From Ruegeria marisrubri (GTDB taxonomy: Bacteria; Pseudomonadota; Alphaproteobacteria; Rhodobacterales; Rhodobacteraceae), in contig NZ_LQBQ01000023.1 of the NCBI RefSeq assembly GCF_001507595.1, forward strand, positions 1 through 64,000: 64,000 bases of DNA, written 5' to 3'. This document shows positions 46,251-55,871 of the stretch, piece after piece. The position numbers and the translations under genes were made by a program. The number at the start of each line of letters is the position of its first letter. Position 1 is the stretch's first letter. Below the pieces are notes generated by a model that ran no database searches, was not told the DNA's origin, and saw only the letters and a list, made by a program, of their open reading frames with translations.

Positions 46251-46542
46251 GGCTGGAGGGGGGGCGCAGGCCAGCTTCCAGCCACCCAATCCGGAAGACC
46301 GATAAGAGACCTCAATCCACCACAGAGAACTGCGTCCCGCTGGCCTGACTAATTCAGCGGCCTGACAAGAGATACTGCTTCCATGAATCGAAAAACTGTG
46401 GTTTGAATCTAATGCGAAAGAGCCTTTCTTCTTGGTAAGAAAAGATTTTTTCTGAGCGCAGCATTATAGGCAAAACGCGCAGTCTTATGCGCAACTGCCG
46501 CGAAGATATTTGAGGAAATATCGCCTGTTTTTCTCTTTGAAA

Positions 46543-46725
46543 TCAATGAAGGCTGCGCAAGCTTTCGCGGCGACATACAGGAAGTGTTTGACGGATCGCA
46601 AGCCTCCAACGCGCCCCGGTGGCGGGAGATAGCTTCAGACGCAGGGCAGCTGCGCGCCCACTCAACCCTTCCTCGATCAACTTCTGAAACCGCGCCCGAA
46701 GCGCCTCCGGCAAAGGTGCTGACAT
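46543..46725 (-). pseudogene. Truncated IS630-type transposase N-terminus
   Basis: About 60 residues from ATG 46725. MSAPLPEALRARFQKLIEEG followed by LSGRAAALRLKLSPATGARW is the IS630-family helix-turn-helix; it breaks off after IRQT into unrelated sequence. No DDE domain is present. The 292 bases between this and the IS5-type remnant are AT-rich and hold a TTTCTT/AAGAAA hairpin (about 46,424-46,441) before a T6 run, but no gene. Confidence 0.7.
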
Positions 46726-46808
46726 GATCAATCCTCCCAAGCAGGGTGAATCACAGATCAGCCATCAAGGGAAGCCCAACGATTCAGGTTTTGAGCCGGA
46801 CGCTTTGG

Positions 46809-47921
46809 TCAGTTGTCCTCGCCCAGCTTGGGTGCCGGGCGCGTCAGGGCCAGATCTGCATCGGAGAACACGAAGGGGGAACGGACGCCCGGCACGCCGT
46901 CCAGTTCGATCTGCATGCCGCGCGCCACGACCTGCGGGTCAGCCATCACCTCGTCGAGCGTGTTGATCGGCCCGGCGGGGATGCCTTGCGCCTCGCAGGC
47001 CGCCAGCAGGTCTGCCTTGGCCCACTGCGCTGTCGCCCCGTTCAGGCGCGCGATCAGCACGCGGCGATTGGCCAGCCTGTCCTTGTTGCGCAGAAACTCG
47101 GGCGCCTCGGCCATGTCATCGAGGCCCAGCACCCGGCACAGCCGCTGATACTGGCGGTCGTTGCCGGTGGCGATGATGATATGCCCGTCGGCGCAGTCGA
47201 ACACCTGGTAAGGCGCGAGGTTGACATGCGCATTTCCCATGCGTTCGGGTACCTTGCCAGTGCTGAGATAGTTCAGCGCCTGGTTCGCCGTGACCGCCAC
47301 GGCCACATCCAGAAGCGCCATGTCGACCTGCTGCCCGCGCCCGGTCCGCTCGCGCTGGTAGAGCGCGGCCAGAACGCCGGCCACCGCGTGGATGCCGGTG
47401 AACACATCAGTGATGGCGACGCCCGCCTTTTGCGGCTGGCCCTCGGGCTCGCCGGTAATCGACATCAGGCCGGACATACCCTGTATGATGAAATCGTACC
47501 CCGCGCGGTGCGCGTAGGGGCCGGTCTGGCCGAAACCGGTGATCGAGCAATAGATCAGGCGGGGGTTGAGCTCTTTCAGGCTGTCATAGTCCAGCCCGTA
47601 TTTCCTGAGCCCTCCGACCTTGAAATTCTCGATCAGGATATCGGCATCCGCCACCAGCTCGCGCACCCGCGCCTGCCCCTCGGGTGTCGAAAAATCCACT
47701 GTGACCGAGGCCTTGCCCCGGTTCGCGGAATGATAATAGGCAGCGGAAACGTCCTCGTCCCGTGTGATGAATGGCGGGCCCCATGCCCGCGTGTCGTCGC
47801 CCGCGGGCGATTCAACCTTGATCACTTCGGCGCCGAGATCCGCAAAGGTCTGGCCGGCCCAGGGGCCGGCCAGGATCCGCGCCAGTTCGATGACCTTCAG
47901 GCCAGCGAGAGGTGCCGTCAT
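46809..47921 (-). CDS. CaiB/BaiF family III CoA-transferase
   Basis: 370 residues. These enzymes move CoA between carboxylic acids through an aspartyl-CoA intermediate. The N-terminus LAGLKVIELARILAGPWAGQ and LADLGAEVIKVE-like motif FADLGAEVIKVE are diagnostic, and NFKVGGLRKYGLDY with LIYCSITGFGQTGPYA is the conserved CoA-binding core. The catalytic Asp lies in the DFIIQGMSGLMS region. It is complete and shares the TGATG junction with the DsbA-like gene upstream. The substrate cannot be told from the sequence. First ordinary chromosomal gene after the island. Confidence 0.92.
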   Translation of the reverse strand: MTAPLAGLKVIELARILAGPWAGQTFADLGAEVIKVESPAGDDTRAWGPPFITRDEDVSAAYYHSANRGKASVTVDFSTPEGQARVRELVADADILIENFKVGGLRKYGLDYDSLKELNPRLIYCSITGFGQTGPYAHRAGYDFIIQGMSGLMSITGEPEGQPQKAGVAITDVFTGIHAVAGVLAALYQRERTGRGQQVDMALLDVAVAVTANQALNYLSTGKVPERMGNAHVNLAPYQVFDCADGHIIIATGNDRQYQRLCRVLGLDDMAEAPEFLRNKDRLANRRVLIARLNGATAQWAKADLLAACEAQGIPAGPINTLDEVMADPQVVARGMQIELDGVPGVRSPFVFSDADLALTRPAPKLGEDN

Positions 47922-48595
47922 CAGTTCCCCAGTTCCGCTTCGATCAGCTTCTTGAAGTCGGCATAGGGCTGGTTCTCGACCATCTTACCGTTCACGATAA
48001 AGGTCGGAGTCGCGTTGACCTCATGCTTCTCGACGTTTTCCTGATACCAGGCTACCAAGGTCTGCGCGTTTTCCCCATCCTGCAGACAGGCTTCGAGCTG
48101 ATCGTTGTCGATGCCGGCAAGACGCCCGATCTTGCGCAGTTCTTCCACGATCTCGTTGGGCCCTCCAGCACGCGCCCATTCGGACTGGCCCTTGAATATC
48201 AGTTCCGTGATCCCAAAGAATTTTTCTGGCCCCGCACAACGCGCAATCGTGGATGCCCACAATCCGTAGCGGTCGAAATAGACCTCTCGATAGATGAATT
48301 TCACCTTGCCGGTGTCGATGAAATCCTTCTTGAGCTGCTTGTAGGGGCCTTCGTGAAAGGCCGCGCAATGTGGACAGGTATAAGAGGCGTATTCGATGAT
48401 CTCGACGGGCGCATCCTCGGCCCCTTGGACCATTTCGACAACCGAAGACGTGTCGATGCTTGCCGCCTGGGTTTCGTCCGTTTCGATCTGCGGAGCGGCC
48501 GGCGGCGGGGAAGAAGGCCGGGTCATCCAATAAGCTCCGGCGGCCACGGCGGCCACGACGACGACCGCCAGGGTCACGGTTGAATTTCGGCTCAT
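47921..48595 (-). CDS. DsbA-family thiol-disulfide oxidoreductase
   Basis: 224 residues. An N-terminal signal anchor (TVTLAVVVVAAVAAGAYW, 6-23) and a Pro-rich linker precede a thioredoxin-like domain with active site YTCPHCAAF and the cis-proline strand VNATPTFIVNG. It exports disulfide oxidising activity to the periplasm, like other DsbA/BdbD proteins of this group. The gene starts 12 bases after the DciA-like gene and overlaps the CoA-transferase by one base. Confidence 0.9.
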   Translation of the reverse strand: MSRNSTVTLAVVVVAAVAAGAYWMTRPSSPPPAAPQIETDETQAASIDTSSVVEMVQGAEDAPVEIIEYASYTCPHCAAFHEGPYKQLKKDFIDTGKVKFIYREVYFDRYGLWASTIARCAGPEKFFGITELIFKGQSEWARAGGPNEIVEELRKIGRLAGIDNDQLEACLQDGENAQTLVAWYQENVEKHEVNATPTFIVNGKMVENQPYADFKKLIEAELGN

Positions 48596-48607
48596 TTTTG
48601 CCCTTTC

Positions 48608-49114
48608 TCAGCGTTTTTTCTTGGATAATACGTTGCGACCCAGACGTTCAAGAGCGGCGCGCAGATCACCATCATGCACCTCGCTCGCCGCCTTGCTGGC
48701 CTCCGCGACAATCTCGGGCGCCGGGGCGGTTTTCGCAGGTTCGGCCTTGTGCGTGAACTGGGCCTGCCCCTCGGCAAACCCCGTCGGCGCGGTCTGGGTG
48801 ATGCGGATCCGGCTGATCGCGTTGTAGCCATAGGCTGCGTTCACCCTGGCGCGCAGCTGCTCCCTCTGCATTTCCAGCATCGGCGCCTGCGGCCCGGTCG
48901 TCAGCACGGTCAGCGTGGCCCCGAACCCGTCCTTTCCATATCCCACCTTCACCGGTCGGGCGATGGCGGCGATGTCCTGCCCCACGATCTCGGCCCAATG
49001 GGTCAGCACCCGCGACACGGCAAAGCCCCGGCTTTCCCCTGCCCGGCGGATCTGGTCATTCAGCAATGTCGCGGTCCGCTTGAACCCGCGCGTGGTTGAT
49101 TGTCTGGACGGCAT
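48608..49114 (-). CDS. dciA: DciA-like DUF721 protein
   Basis: 168 residues from ATG 49114; the frame runs on to 49324 into the mutY region and is not used. The DUF721 core reads VLTHWAEIVGQDIAAIARPV and LTVLTTGPQAPMLEMQREQL, then RVNAAYGYNAISRIRI. DciA loads the replicative helicase in bacteria that lack DnaC. The C-terminus is a basic linker ending LGRNVLSKKKR. Divergent from mutY, first in a run with the DsbA-like and CoA-transferase genes. Confidence 0.85.
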   Translation of the reverse strand: MPSRQSTTRGFKRTATLLNDQIRRAGESRGFAVSRVLTHWAEIVGQDIAAIARPVKVGYGKDGFGATLTVLTTGPQAPMLEMQREQLRARVNAAYGYNAISRIRITQTAPTGFAEGQAQFTHKAEPAKTAPAPEIVAEASKAASEVHDGDLRAALERLGRNVLSKKKR

Positions 49115-49195
49115 CTGGTTTCCGACTCCTGTGCGGCTATTGTAGTGAGGCAGATTGCGGGTGCTAGCGAAACCCGACGGGCCGGGGGATAAAAC

Positions 49196-50251
49196 TTGCG
49201 TGACAGTATCGACCTTGAAGTGAGCCATGCTCTGCTGGAGTGGTACGACCGCCATGCCCGCGACCTTCCGTGGCGGGTCGGGCCGGTCGAGCGGGCCGCC
49301 GGGGTGCGGCCTGATCCCTACCACGTCTGGCTGTCAGAGATCATGTTGCAGCAGACCACGGTCGCGGCGGTGCGCGACTATTTCCACCGCTTTCTTGCAC
49401 GCTGGCCGACGGTCGAGGCGCTGGCCGCCGCGCCGGATCAGCAGGTCATGGGGGAATGGGCCGGCCTTGGCTATTATGCCCGCGCCCGCAACCTGCTGAA
49501 ATGCGCGCGGGTCGTCGTGGAGGAGTTCAACGGCCGGTTTCCCGGCACGCACGACGCGCTGTTGAAGTTGCCCGGCATCGGCCCCTATACCGCTGCCGCC
49601 ATTGCCGCCATTGCCTTTGACCGGCCCGAGACCGTGATGGATGGCAATGTCGAAAGGGTCATGGCGCGCCTGTTCGACATCCACGAGCCGCTGCCCGGCT
49701 CGAAGCCGGTGCTGAAAGAGAGGGCCGCGGCCCTGACACCCGCAGTCCGGCCCGGAGACTATGCCCAGGCGGTGATGGATCTGGGCGCCACGATCTGCAC
49801 GCCGAAATCCCCGGCCTGCGGCATATGCCCCCTTCGCGAGGCCTGCCGCGCGCGGGTTTCCGGCACGGCCGCGGACCTGCCGAAGAAAAGCCCGAAGAAA
49901 CCCAAGCCCACGCGGTTCGGCCATGTCTATCTGGCAAGGCGCGCAGACGGGGCCTGGCTGCTGGAGCGCCGGCCGGACAAGGGGCTACTGGGCGGCATGC
50001 TGGGCTGGCCGGGGTCCGAATGGAACGACTCTCCGTGCGAGGCGCCCCCGTTCGAAGCCGATTGGCGGCCTTTGCCGGGCGAGGTGCGCCACACCTTCAC
50101 CCATTTCCACCTGATCCTGAAAGCGCACGCCGCCACGCTGCCCGCCGACTTTCAGCCCGCGGATCTGCACGTTGTCGGCAAGCACGAATTTCGCCCCTCG
50201 GATCTGCCCACGGTCATGCGCAAGGCCTACGGCCTCTGGCGCGGCCAATAG
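49196..50251 (+). CDS. mutY: A/G-specific adenine DNA glycosylase
   Basis: 351 residues, TTG start with GGGGG upstream. It removes adenine mispaired with 8-oxoguanine. The catalytic Glu lies in LSEIMLQQT, the helix-hairpin-helix in LPGIGPYTAAA, the catalytic Asp in VMDGNVERV, and the [4Fe-4S] ligands in CTPKSPACGICPLREAC (spacing 6-2-5). The C-terminal NUDIX-like 8-oxoguanine sensor is present (VYLARRADGAWLLERRP). Complete and normal length. Confidence 0.95.
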   Translation: MRDSIDLEVSHALLEWYDRHARDLPWRVGPVERAAGVRPDPYHVWLSEIMLQQTTVAAVRDYFHRFLARWPTVEALAAAPDQQVMGEWAGLGYYARARNLLKCARVVVEEFNGRFPGTHDALLKLPGIGPYTAAAIAAIAFDRPETVMDGNVERVMARLFDIHEPLPGSKPVLKERAAALTPAVRPGDYAQAVMDLGATICTPKSPACGICPLREACRARVSGTAADLPKKSPKKPKPTRFGHVYLARRADGAWLLERRPDKGLLGGMLGWPGSEWNDSPCEAPPFEADWRPLPGEVRHTFTHFHLILKAHAATLPADFQPADLHVVGKHEFRPSDLPTVMRKAYGLWRGQ

Positions 50252-50303
50252 ACTGCTGGGCAGCTTGGCGATGCGGGTTTATGATCCGCGCCAACAGAGA
50301 TGG

Positions 50304-51446
50304 ATGACCAAGATGATCGCGCCCGAAACCCTGTCTCGCTGGCAATCCGCCCTGCCTTTCTGGATTTCCTTCCTGCTGGTGCCGCTGATCTGGGTAACCG
50401 CCAGTCTGGGCGGCTGGTGGCTGCTGCTGGTGCCGGTTTCGACATGGTGGGTCTTTGCGGTTCTTGACCGCCTGACCGGGCTGAACCTGGAGAACGCAGA
50501 CCCGGACACGCCGGATGATGACCTGCGCTGGTACATCCTGCTGACCAAGGCTTGGGTGCCGGTCCAGTTCCTGACCCTCTATGGCCTGATCTGGTATGCA
50601 ACCCGCGCCGGGCATCTGGACAGCATCGAACGCGTCGCGCTGTTCTTTGGCGTCGGCATCCTGACCGGCACGATCGGCATCAACTACAGCCATGAACTGA
50701 TGCACCAGAAGGGGCGGTTCGAACGCTGGCTGGGCGACATCCTGCTGGCGATGGTGCTGTATTCGCATTTCCGCTCGGAACACCTGCTGGTGCATCACCG
50801 CTATGTCGGCACGCCGCGCGACCCGGTAACGGCGCGCTACAACGAGGGCTTTCACCGTTTCTACCCGCGAGTCCTGCGCCAGAGCCTGTTGTCGGCCTTC
50901 CGCGCGGAACGACAGAAGCTGGCCCGCAAGGATCTGCCCTGGACCGACCTGTCAAACCCCTTCTGGCGGTACTGGGCGCTACAGGGCGGGATGCTGTCGC
51001 TGGCCTTCATCATCGGCGGCTGGAGCGGGCTGGCGCTGTTCCTGATCCAGGCCGGGACGGCGATCTGGCAGCTGGAGCTGGTCAACTACGTCGAACACTA
51101 CGGACTGACGCGAAAGCACCTGGGCGACGGCAAGTACGAGCATGTACACCCGCGCCATTCGTGGAACGCGGCGCACAAGGCGTCGAACTGGCTGCTCATC
51201 AACCTGCAGCGCCATTCGGACCACCATTACAAGCCCGACCGCCGCTTTCCGCTGTTGCAGAACCACGATGAAGAGGCCGCGCCGCAACTGCCCTATGGCT
51301 ATCCGGTGATGACGATTGCGGCGATGATCCCGCCGCTGTGGCGGCGCGTGATGAACCCGCGAGTCCGGGCGTGGCGGCGACAGTATTACCCCGAGATCAC
51401 CGATTGGAAGCCCTACAACAAGGCGCGAAACCCCATGCCGCGGTAG
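50304..51446 (+). CDS. alkB: Alkane 1-monooxygenase
   Basis: About 380 residues from ATG 50304, chosen for AGAGATGG upstream; ATG 50271 is in frame too. The membrane di-iron enzyme adds oxygen to the end carbon of n-alkanes, with rubredoxin as electron donor. Histidine boxes are intact: HELMHQK, HLLVHHRYVG, LQRHSDHH, with NYVEHYGLTR between. At least five membrane helices surround them. The rubredoxin partner is not encoded nearby. It follows mutY by about 50 bases and converges on the cyclase gene. Confidence 0.9.
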   Translation: MTKMIAPETLSRWQSALPFWISFLLVPLIWVTASLGGWWLLLVPVSTWWVFAVLDRLTGLNLENADPDTPDDDLRWYILLTKAWVPVQFLTLYGLIWYATRAGHLDSIERVALFFGVGILTGTIGINYSHELMHQKGRFERWLGDILLAMVLYSHFRSEHLLVHHRYVGTPRDPVTARYNEGFHRFYPRVLRQSLLSAFRAERQKLARKDLPWTDLSNPFWRYWALQGGMLSLAFIIGGWSGLALFLIQAGTAIWQLELVNYVEHYGLTRKHLGDGKYEHVHPRHSWNAAHKASNWLLINLQRHSDHHYKPDRRFPLLQNHDEEAAPQLPYGYPVMTIAAMIPPLWRRVMNPRVRAWRRQYYPEITDWKPYNKARNPMPR

Positions 51447-51455
51447 AAACGCCCT

Positions 51456-52838
51456 TCACATCGTCCAGATGTTCATGCGTTGGCCGATGCCCCGGATCTC
51501 TTGATCTTCTTTCAGTTCGAAGCCTGACAGCAGGTCGGGGTCGGCCCCCGTCTCGCGCAGCACCTGACTGCGCAGTTCGTCGCTCATGATGATCCGCACG
51601 CCGTAGTCCCGGGTCAGGGCTTCGAGCTTGGCAGCCACGTTCACCGCGTTGCCGATCACCGCGAATTCCAGCCGGTTCGCCCCGATGTCGCCCAGTACCA
51701 CCGGGCCGTAATGCAGGCCGATGCCAACCTTGATCTGCGGCTCGCCCGCCCGCTGACGCTCGCGGTTCCAATCGTCGATGACCTTGACCATGGATCGGGC
51801 GCAGGCCAGGGCGTTGGTGGCATCCCGCTCGCCCGCCACCGGCGTGCCGAAGGTGGCCATCAGCCCGTCGCCCAGATACTTGTCGAGCGTGCCGTGGTGG
51901 CGAAACACCTCGCTTTCCATGCGTGCGTGGAAACTGCGCAGAACCTCGATCACCTCATAGGGATCGCACCCGGCGGCGTATTTGGTAAAGCCCACGATGT
52001 CGATGAACAGGACGGCGATGTTTTCCTGGCGCACCTGTTTCAGCGGCTCGTCATTCTGGCTGAGTTCCTCCACCACGTTCGGCGAAAAGTAACGCGACAG
52101 GTTGGCCCGCTCACGCTCGAGCCCCGCGTTGGTCATCAGCAGGCGGTTGAGCCTGCGCATCGACACCCCCAGGGTGACCGCGACCATCATGAACACGATC
52201 ACCTCTTGCAGGCGCATCGGGATCATGAAGCTGTTGGGGTCAAGCATCTCGGCAACGGCCGGATAGCCGGCAAAAGCCGCCGCCGCGGCTGCCGACAGTT
52301 CCGGCATCGGCGTCGACAGCCACCAGGCCAGAAGCCATCCCGCCGTCCACATGCCCGCCGTCCACGAGCCGATGGCGATCACCGTGCGCCAGGAATAGGC
52401 CAATGTCCCGGCCGCAAGGATGATGAAGAAATACTGAAAGTTGTCGAAGCGATACTGCATCGCCACGGGCCGCACGTCGTCGCTGAACGGGTTGGGAACG
52501 ACCATTCCGACGGTCATGATGAGCAGATCCAGGAAGATCAGGAACAGTTCGGCCCGCGACTGCCCGACCCGGCCCGCCCGCCGGATGAACCAGCCGTTTG
52601 CGGCGATCAGCGCCAGAATGAAATGGTAGTAAAGAACGTCCCAGTTCGGGTTCAGAAACACCAGAAGCGGCGCGGTCAGCGCCATCGCGATCCAGCGCGC
52701 CCGAACCGCCAGTTCCAGCCCTTCCCGCTTGTGCCGCTCCAGCGCGGCTTCGGTGTATTTGTTGTCCAGATCGAACGCCTCCGGCTGCGTGATGAAGAAC
52801 CGCTGGAACCTCGATCGGCTCGGGCTGGTGTCGGTCAT
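51456..52838 (-). CDS. Membrane-bound class III adenylate/guanylate cyclase
   Basis: 460 residues from ATG 52838 (GAGGAAG and AGAGG upstream; the longer frame would run through the ccrM terminator hairpin). Six or so membrane helices (about 45-250) are followed by a cyclase homology domain: metal site VLFIDIVGFTKY, GDGLMATFG, and VNVAAKLEAL. It makes cAMP or cGMP inside the cell on a membrane signal. Substrate-specifying residues were not resolved. It converges with alkB. Confidence 0.88.
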   Translation of the reverse strand: MTDTSPSRSRFQRFFITQPEAFDLDNKYTEAALERHKREGLELAVRARWIAMALTAPLLVFLNPNWDVLYYHFILALIAANGWFIRRAGRVGQSRAELFLIFLDLLIMTVGMVVPNPFSDDVRPVAMQYRFDNFQYFFIILAAGTLAYSWRTVIAIGSWTAGMWTAGWLLAWWLSTPMPELSAAAAAAFAGYPAVAEMLDPNSFMIPMRLQEVIVFMMVAVTLGVSMRRLNRLLMTNAGLERERANLSRYFSPNVVEELSQNDEPLKQVRQENIAVLFIDIVGFTKYAAGCDPYEVIEVLRSFHARMESEVFRHHGTLDKYLGDGLMATFGTPVAGERDATNALACARSMVKVIDDWNRERQRAGEPQIKVGIGLHYGPVVLGDIGANRLEFAVIGNAVNVAAKLEALTRDYGVRIIMSDELRSQVLRETGADPDLLSGFELKEDQEIRGIGQRMNIWTM

Positions 52839-52915
52839 GCCTCTTGCTTCCTCGTATCGGAACTGGGGTGGGGCTCTGCGGGCTATCCAAGCACCCCATG
52901 CCCAAAAGGAAAAGA

Positions 52916-52935
52916 CCCCGCCGGTGTCGGCGGGG
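52916..52935 (-). terminator. Intrinsic terminator of ccrM
   Basis: CCCCGCCG, loop GTGT, CGGCGGGG: a perfect 8-base stem about 55 bases past the ccrM stop. On the minus strand it is followed by TCTTTTCCTTTT, a good U tract. It lies between ccrM and the cyclase gene. Confidence 0.8.
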
Positions 52936-52988
52936 CAAGGTGGTAGTGCCATGTGTCAGGCCACAGGCACCGGCGGTGTTCATCGGGG

Positions 52989-54101
<1,113 letters not shown>

Positions 54102-54146
54102 TCAATTTCCACGGCGCTTTTGCGCTCATTTGGTTGAGACAAGGAT

Positions 54147-54185
54147 GAGTCAAACCGGATTCGCGGTCAATTTCTTTTTTGAATC
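54147..54185. promoter_or_regulatory. Cluster of three GANTC sites before ccrM
   Basis: GAGTC at 54147, GATTC at 54158 and GAATC at 54181 fall within 39 bases of the 106-base gap between ccrM and rnhB. In Caulobacter, GANTC sites in the ccrM leader let methylation state affect ccrM transcription. Presence is certain; the regulatory effect is inferred. Confidence 0.7.
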
Positions 54186-54198
54186 AGCGGCTTACGAT

Positions 54199-54822
54199 TT
54201 ACTCTTGATACAAGATATTGTGGACGGGCTTGAACGAACGCCTATGATGTGGGGTCACGCCCAAATTTTGCAGTGCCTCGCGATGCTGTTTTGACGGATA
54301 TCCGGCGTTGGTTTCCCATCCGTAACCCGGATGCTGTTGCGCCAAATCCACCATCACCCGATCCCGCCGGATCTTGGCGACGATCGAAGCGGCCGCGATC
54401 GAGACCGATTTGGCGTCGCCCTTGACCACCGCCTGAGCCGGCAGCGACAACCCGGCGGGAATCAGATTCCCGTCGATCAACAGGTAGTCCGGCACCGGAT
54501 CCATCGCCGCCACGGCCCGTTCCATCGCCAGGTGCGAGGCGCGCAGGATGTTGAGCTTGTCGATCTCTTCGACGCTGGCCTCGGCAACTGACACCTCGGC
54601 CCGTTCCAAGAGGATCTGGTTCAGGGCTTCCCGCCGCTTTGCCGTGAGTTTCTTGGAATCGTTCAGCCCTGCGGGGATGTCCTCAGGGTTCAGAATCACG
54701 GCCGCGGCCACAACCGGACCGGCCAGGGGCCCGCGCCCCACCTCGTCGACCCCGGCGACTCTGAGATACCCTTGCGCGCGCAGCGCCTGTTCCAGTTCGT
54801 AGTTCGGTGCAGTCATGCCCAT
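54199..54822 (-). CDS. rnhB: Ribonuclease HII
   Basis: 207 residues from ATG 54822 (ATG 54816 also fits). It cleaves ribonucleotides out of DNA. The catalytic set is visible: GVDEVGRGPLAGPVV gives Asp and Glu, YLLIDGNLIP gives the second Asp, and KSVSIAAASIVAKIRRD the third. C-terminal SFKPVHNIL-type ending is present. Complete. Divergence is not involved: it reads the same way as ccrM. Confidence 0.93.
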   Translation of the reverse strand: MGMTAPNYELEQALRAQGYLRVAGVDEVGRGPLAGPVVAAAVILNPEDIPAGLNDSKKLTAKRREALNQILLERAEVSVAEASVEEIDKLNILRASHLAMERAVAAMDPVPDYLLIDGNLIPAGLSLPAQAVVKGDAKSVSIAAASIVAKIRRDRVMVDLAQQHPGYGWETNAGYPSKQHREALQNLGVTPHHRRSFKPVHNILYQE

Positions 54823-54860
54823 GCAAAACCGCGTTTGCGCCCGACAGGCAAGAAAAAAGA

Positions 54861-54882
54861 GAGGGCGCCTCGGGCGACCCTC
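54861..54882 (-). terminator. Intrinsic terminator of the secreted basic protein gene
   Basis: On the minus strand GAGGGTCGCC, a CGA loop and GGCGCCCTC form a near-perfect stem, followed by TCTTTTTTCTT. It lies about 40 bases past the stop of the gene ending at 54,923. Confidence 0.75.
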
Positions 54883-54922
54883 CCCCGCGGCACGCTTGTC
54901 CGGTGCCGCTTCTGCTCGACTT

Positions 54923-55408
54923 TCAATAGTTGTAGACGACCCGGTATCCCTTCTGCCGCAGGCAGCGCGGTTCATAGGCGTGGCGCACCTTGGAGCCGTT
55001 CCAGAACCCCACCTTGCAGGACTGCGGCAGGCTGCCTGCGTGCTTGTAGTGCTTCTTCAGGCATTTCGGCCCCAGAAGCGGGTGCTTGCCGGGATAGCCT
55101 TCATAATGGCGCAGGCACCTTTGGGGCAGGTCATACCGCGCCACGCGGGCCGGCAAGGGGCGAACGTGATGCGGCCCGGAATGCGGGCGGACATGCTGCG
55201 GGCGCGGAGGCTCGTAGCGCCGGGTTACGTATTGGTCCCGTTCGCGTTCCCTGTTCTTGTTGTATTGATGAACCGCGGCACCGATGAGGGCGATGGCCGC
55301 AAGACCGCCCAGCAGATCCTTCGCATCGGCGGCCCTTGCCTGTGAGGCGGAGACTCCGGTGACGATGATCGCGGTCGATACGATGAGAGCAATGAATTTG
55401 CGATGCAT
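54923..55408 (-). CDS. Secreted basic hypothetical protein
   Basis: 161 residues. A signal peptide (FIALIVSTAIIVTGVSASQA, cut after ARA) is followed by an Arg/His/Pro-rich region and four Cys (RCLRHY, PKCLKK, SCKVGF, RCLRQK) that could form two disulfides. Tyr and Lys rich end RVVYNY. Family not recognised; similar small cationic periplasmic proteins are common in roseobacters. Alone, with its own terminator. Confidence 0.65.
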   Translation of the reverse strand: MHRKFIALIVSTAIIVTGVSASQARAADAKDLLGGLAAIALIGAAVHQYNKNRERERDQYVTRRYEPPRPQHVRPHSGPHHVRPLPARVARYDLPQRCLRHYEGYPGKHPLLGPKCLKKHYKHAGSLPQSCKVGFWNGSKVRHAYEPRCLRQKGYRVVYNY

Positions 55409-55583
55409 GGTGCGGATCCTTTCGAGTGCGTTTGCGATCCCTCAGCGGACCGCGTCGAACATGAACCCACACTGTCCGTCGCCCTTCCCGACAAGCAATA
55501 TCGACGGCGTGTTATCGGATATCAGCCGCCTCAAACCCCCACTGTTATTGAATATCCCCTCATCCCTGCGCAGGATGTGGCCC

Positions 55584-55871
55584 ATGAAACAGATCCTTGC
55601 TTCCTTGGTCCTGACGACCCTGATAACCCTGTCACCCGCAGTTGCGGCAGCGCAGTGCTATGCCGAATACAAGGCCAAGAGGGATTCGCCCCTGCGCCTG
55701 CATTATGGCGTCATGGAGGTGTCCAGCTGCTCGCCCGGCGAAGCGAAGGGTGAAGTGGCCGGGCGGCTGAAATCGGCAGGCTGGACGCTGCTGAACGTGA
55801 TCTCGGTCTTCGGGCCGGAGGGGTTGGAGAAAAGGAAGGCGAATGCCGGAAAATACTATCTCCGTTTCTGA
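55584..55871 (+). CDS. Small secreted hypothetical protein
   Basis: 95 residues from ATG 55584, with AGGA about nine bases upstream; the frame is open from 55284 but crosses the divergent gene. A signal peptide (ILASLVLTTLITLSPAVAAA) precedes about 75 residues with two Cys (QCYAEY, VSSCSPGEAKGEV). Function unknown. Its end overlaps the next gene by 29 bases, so the two are probably translated together. Confidence 0.6.
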   Translation: MKQILASLVLTTLITLSPAVAAAQCYAEYKAKRDSPLRLHYGVMEVSSCSPGEAKGEVAGRLKSAGWTLLNVISVFGPEGLEKRKANAGKYYLRF

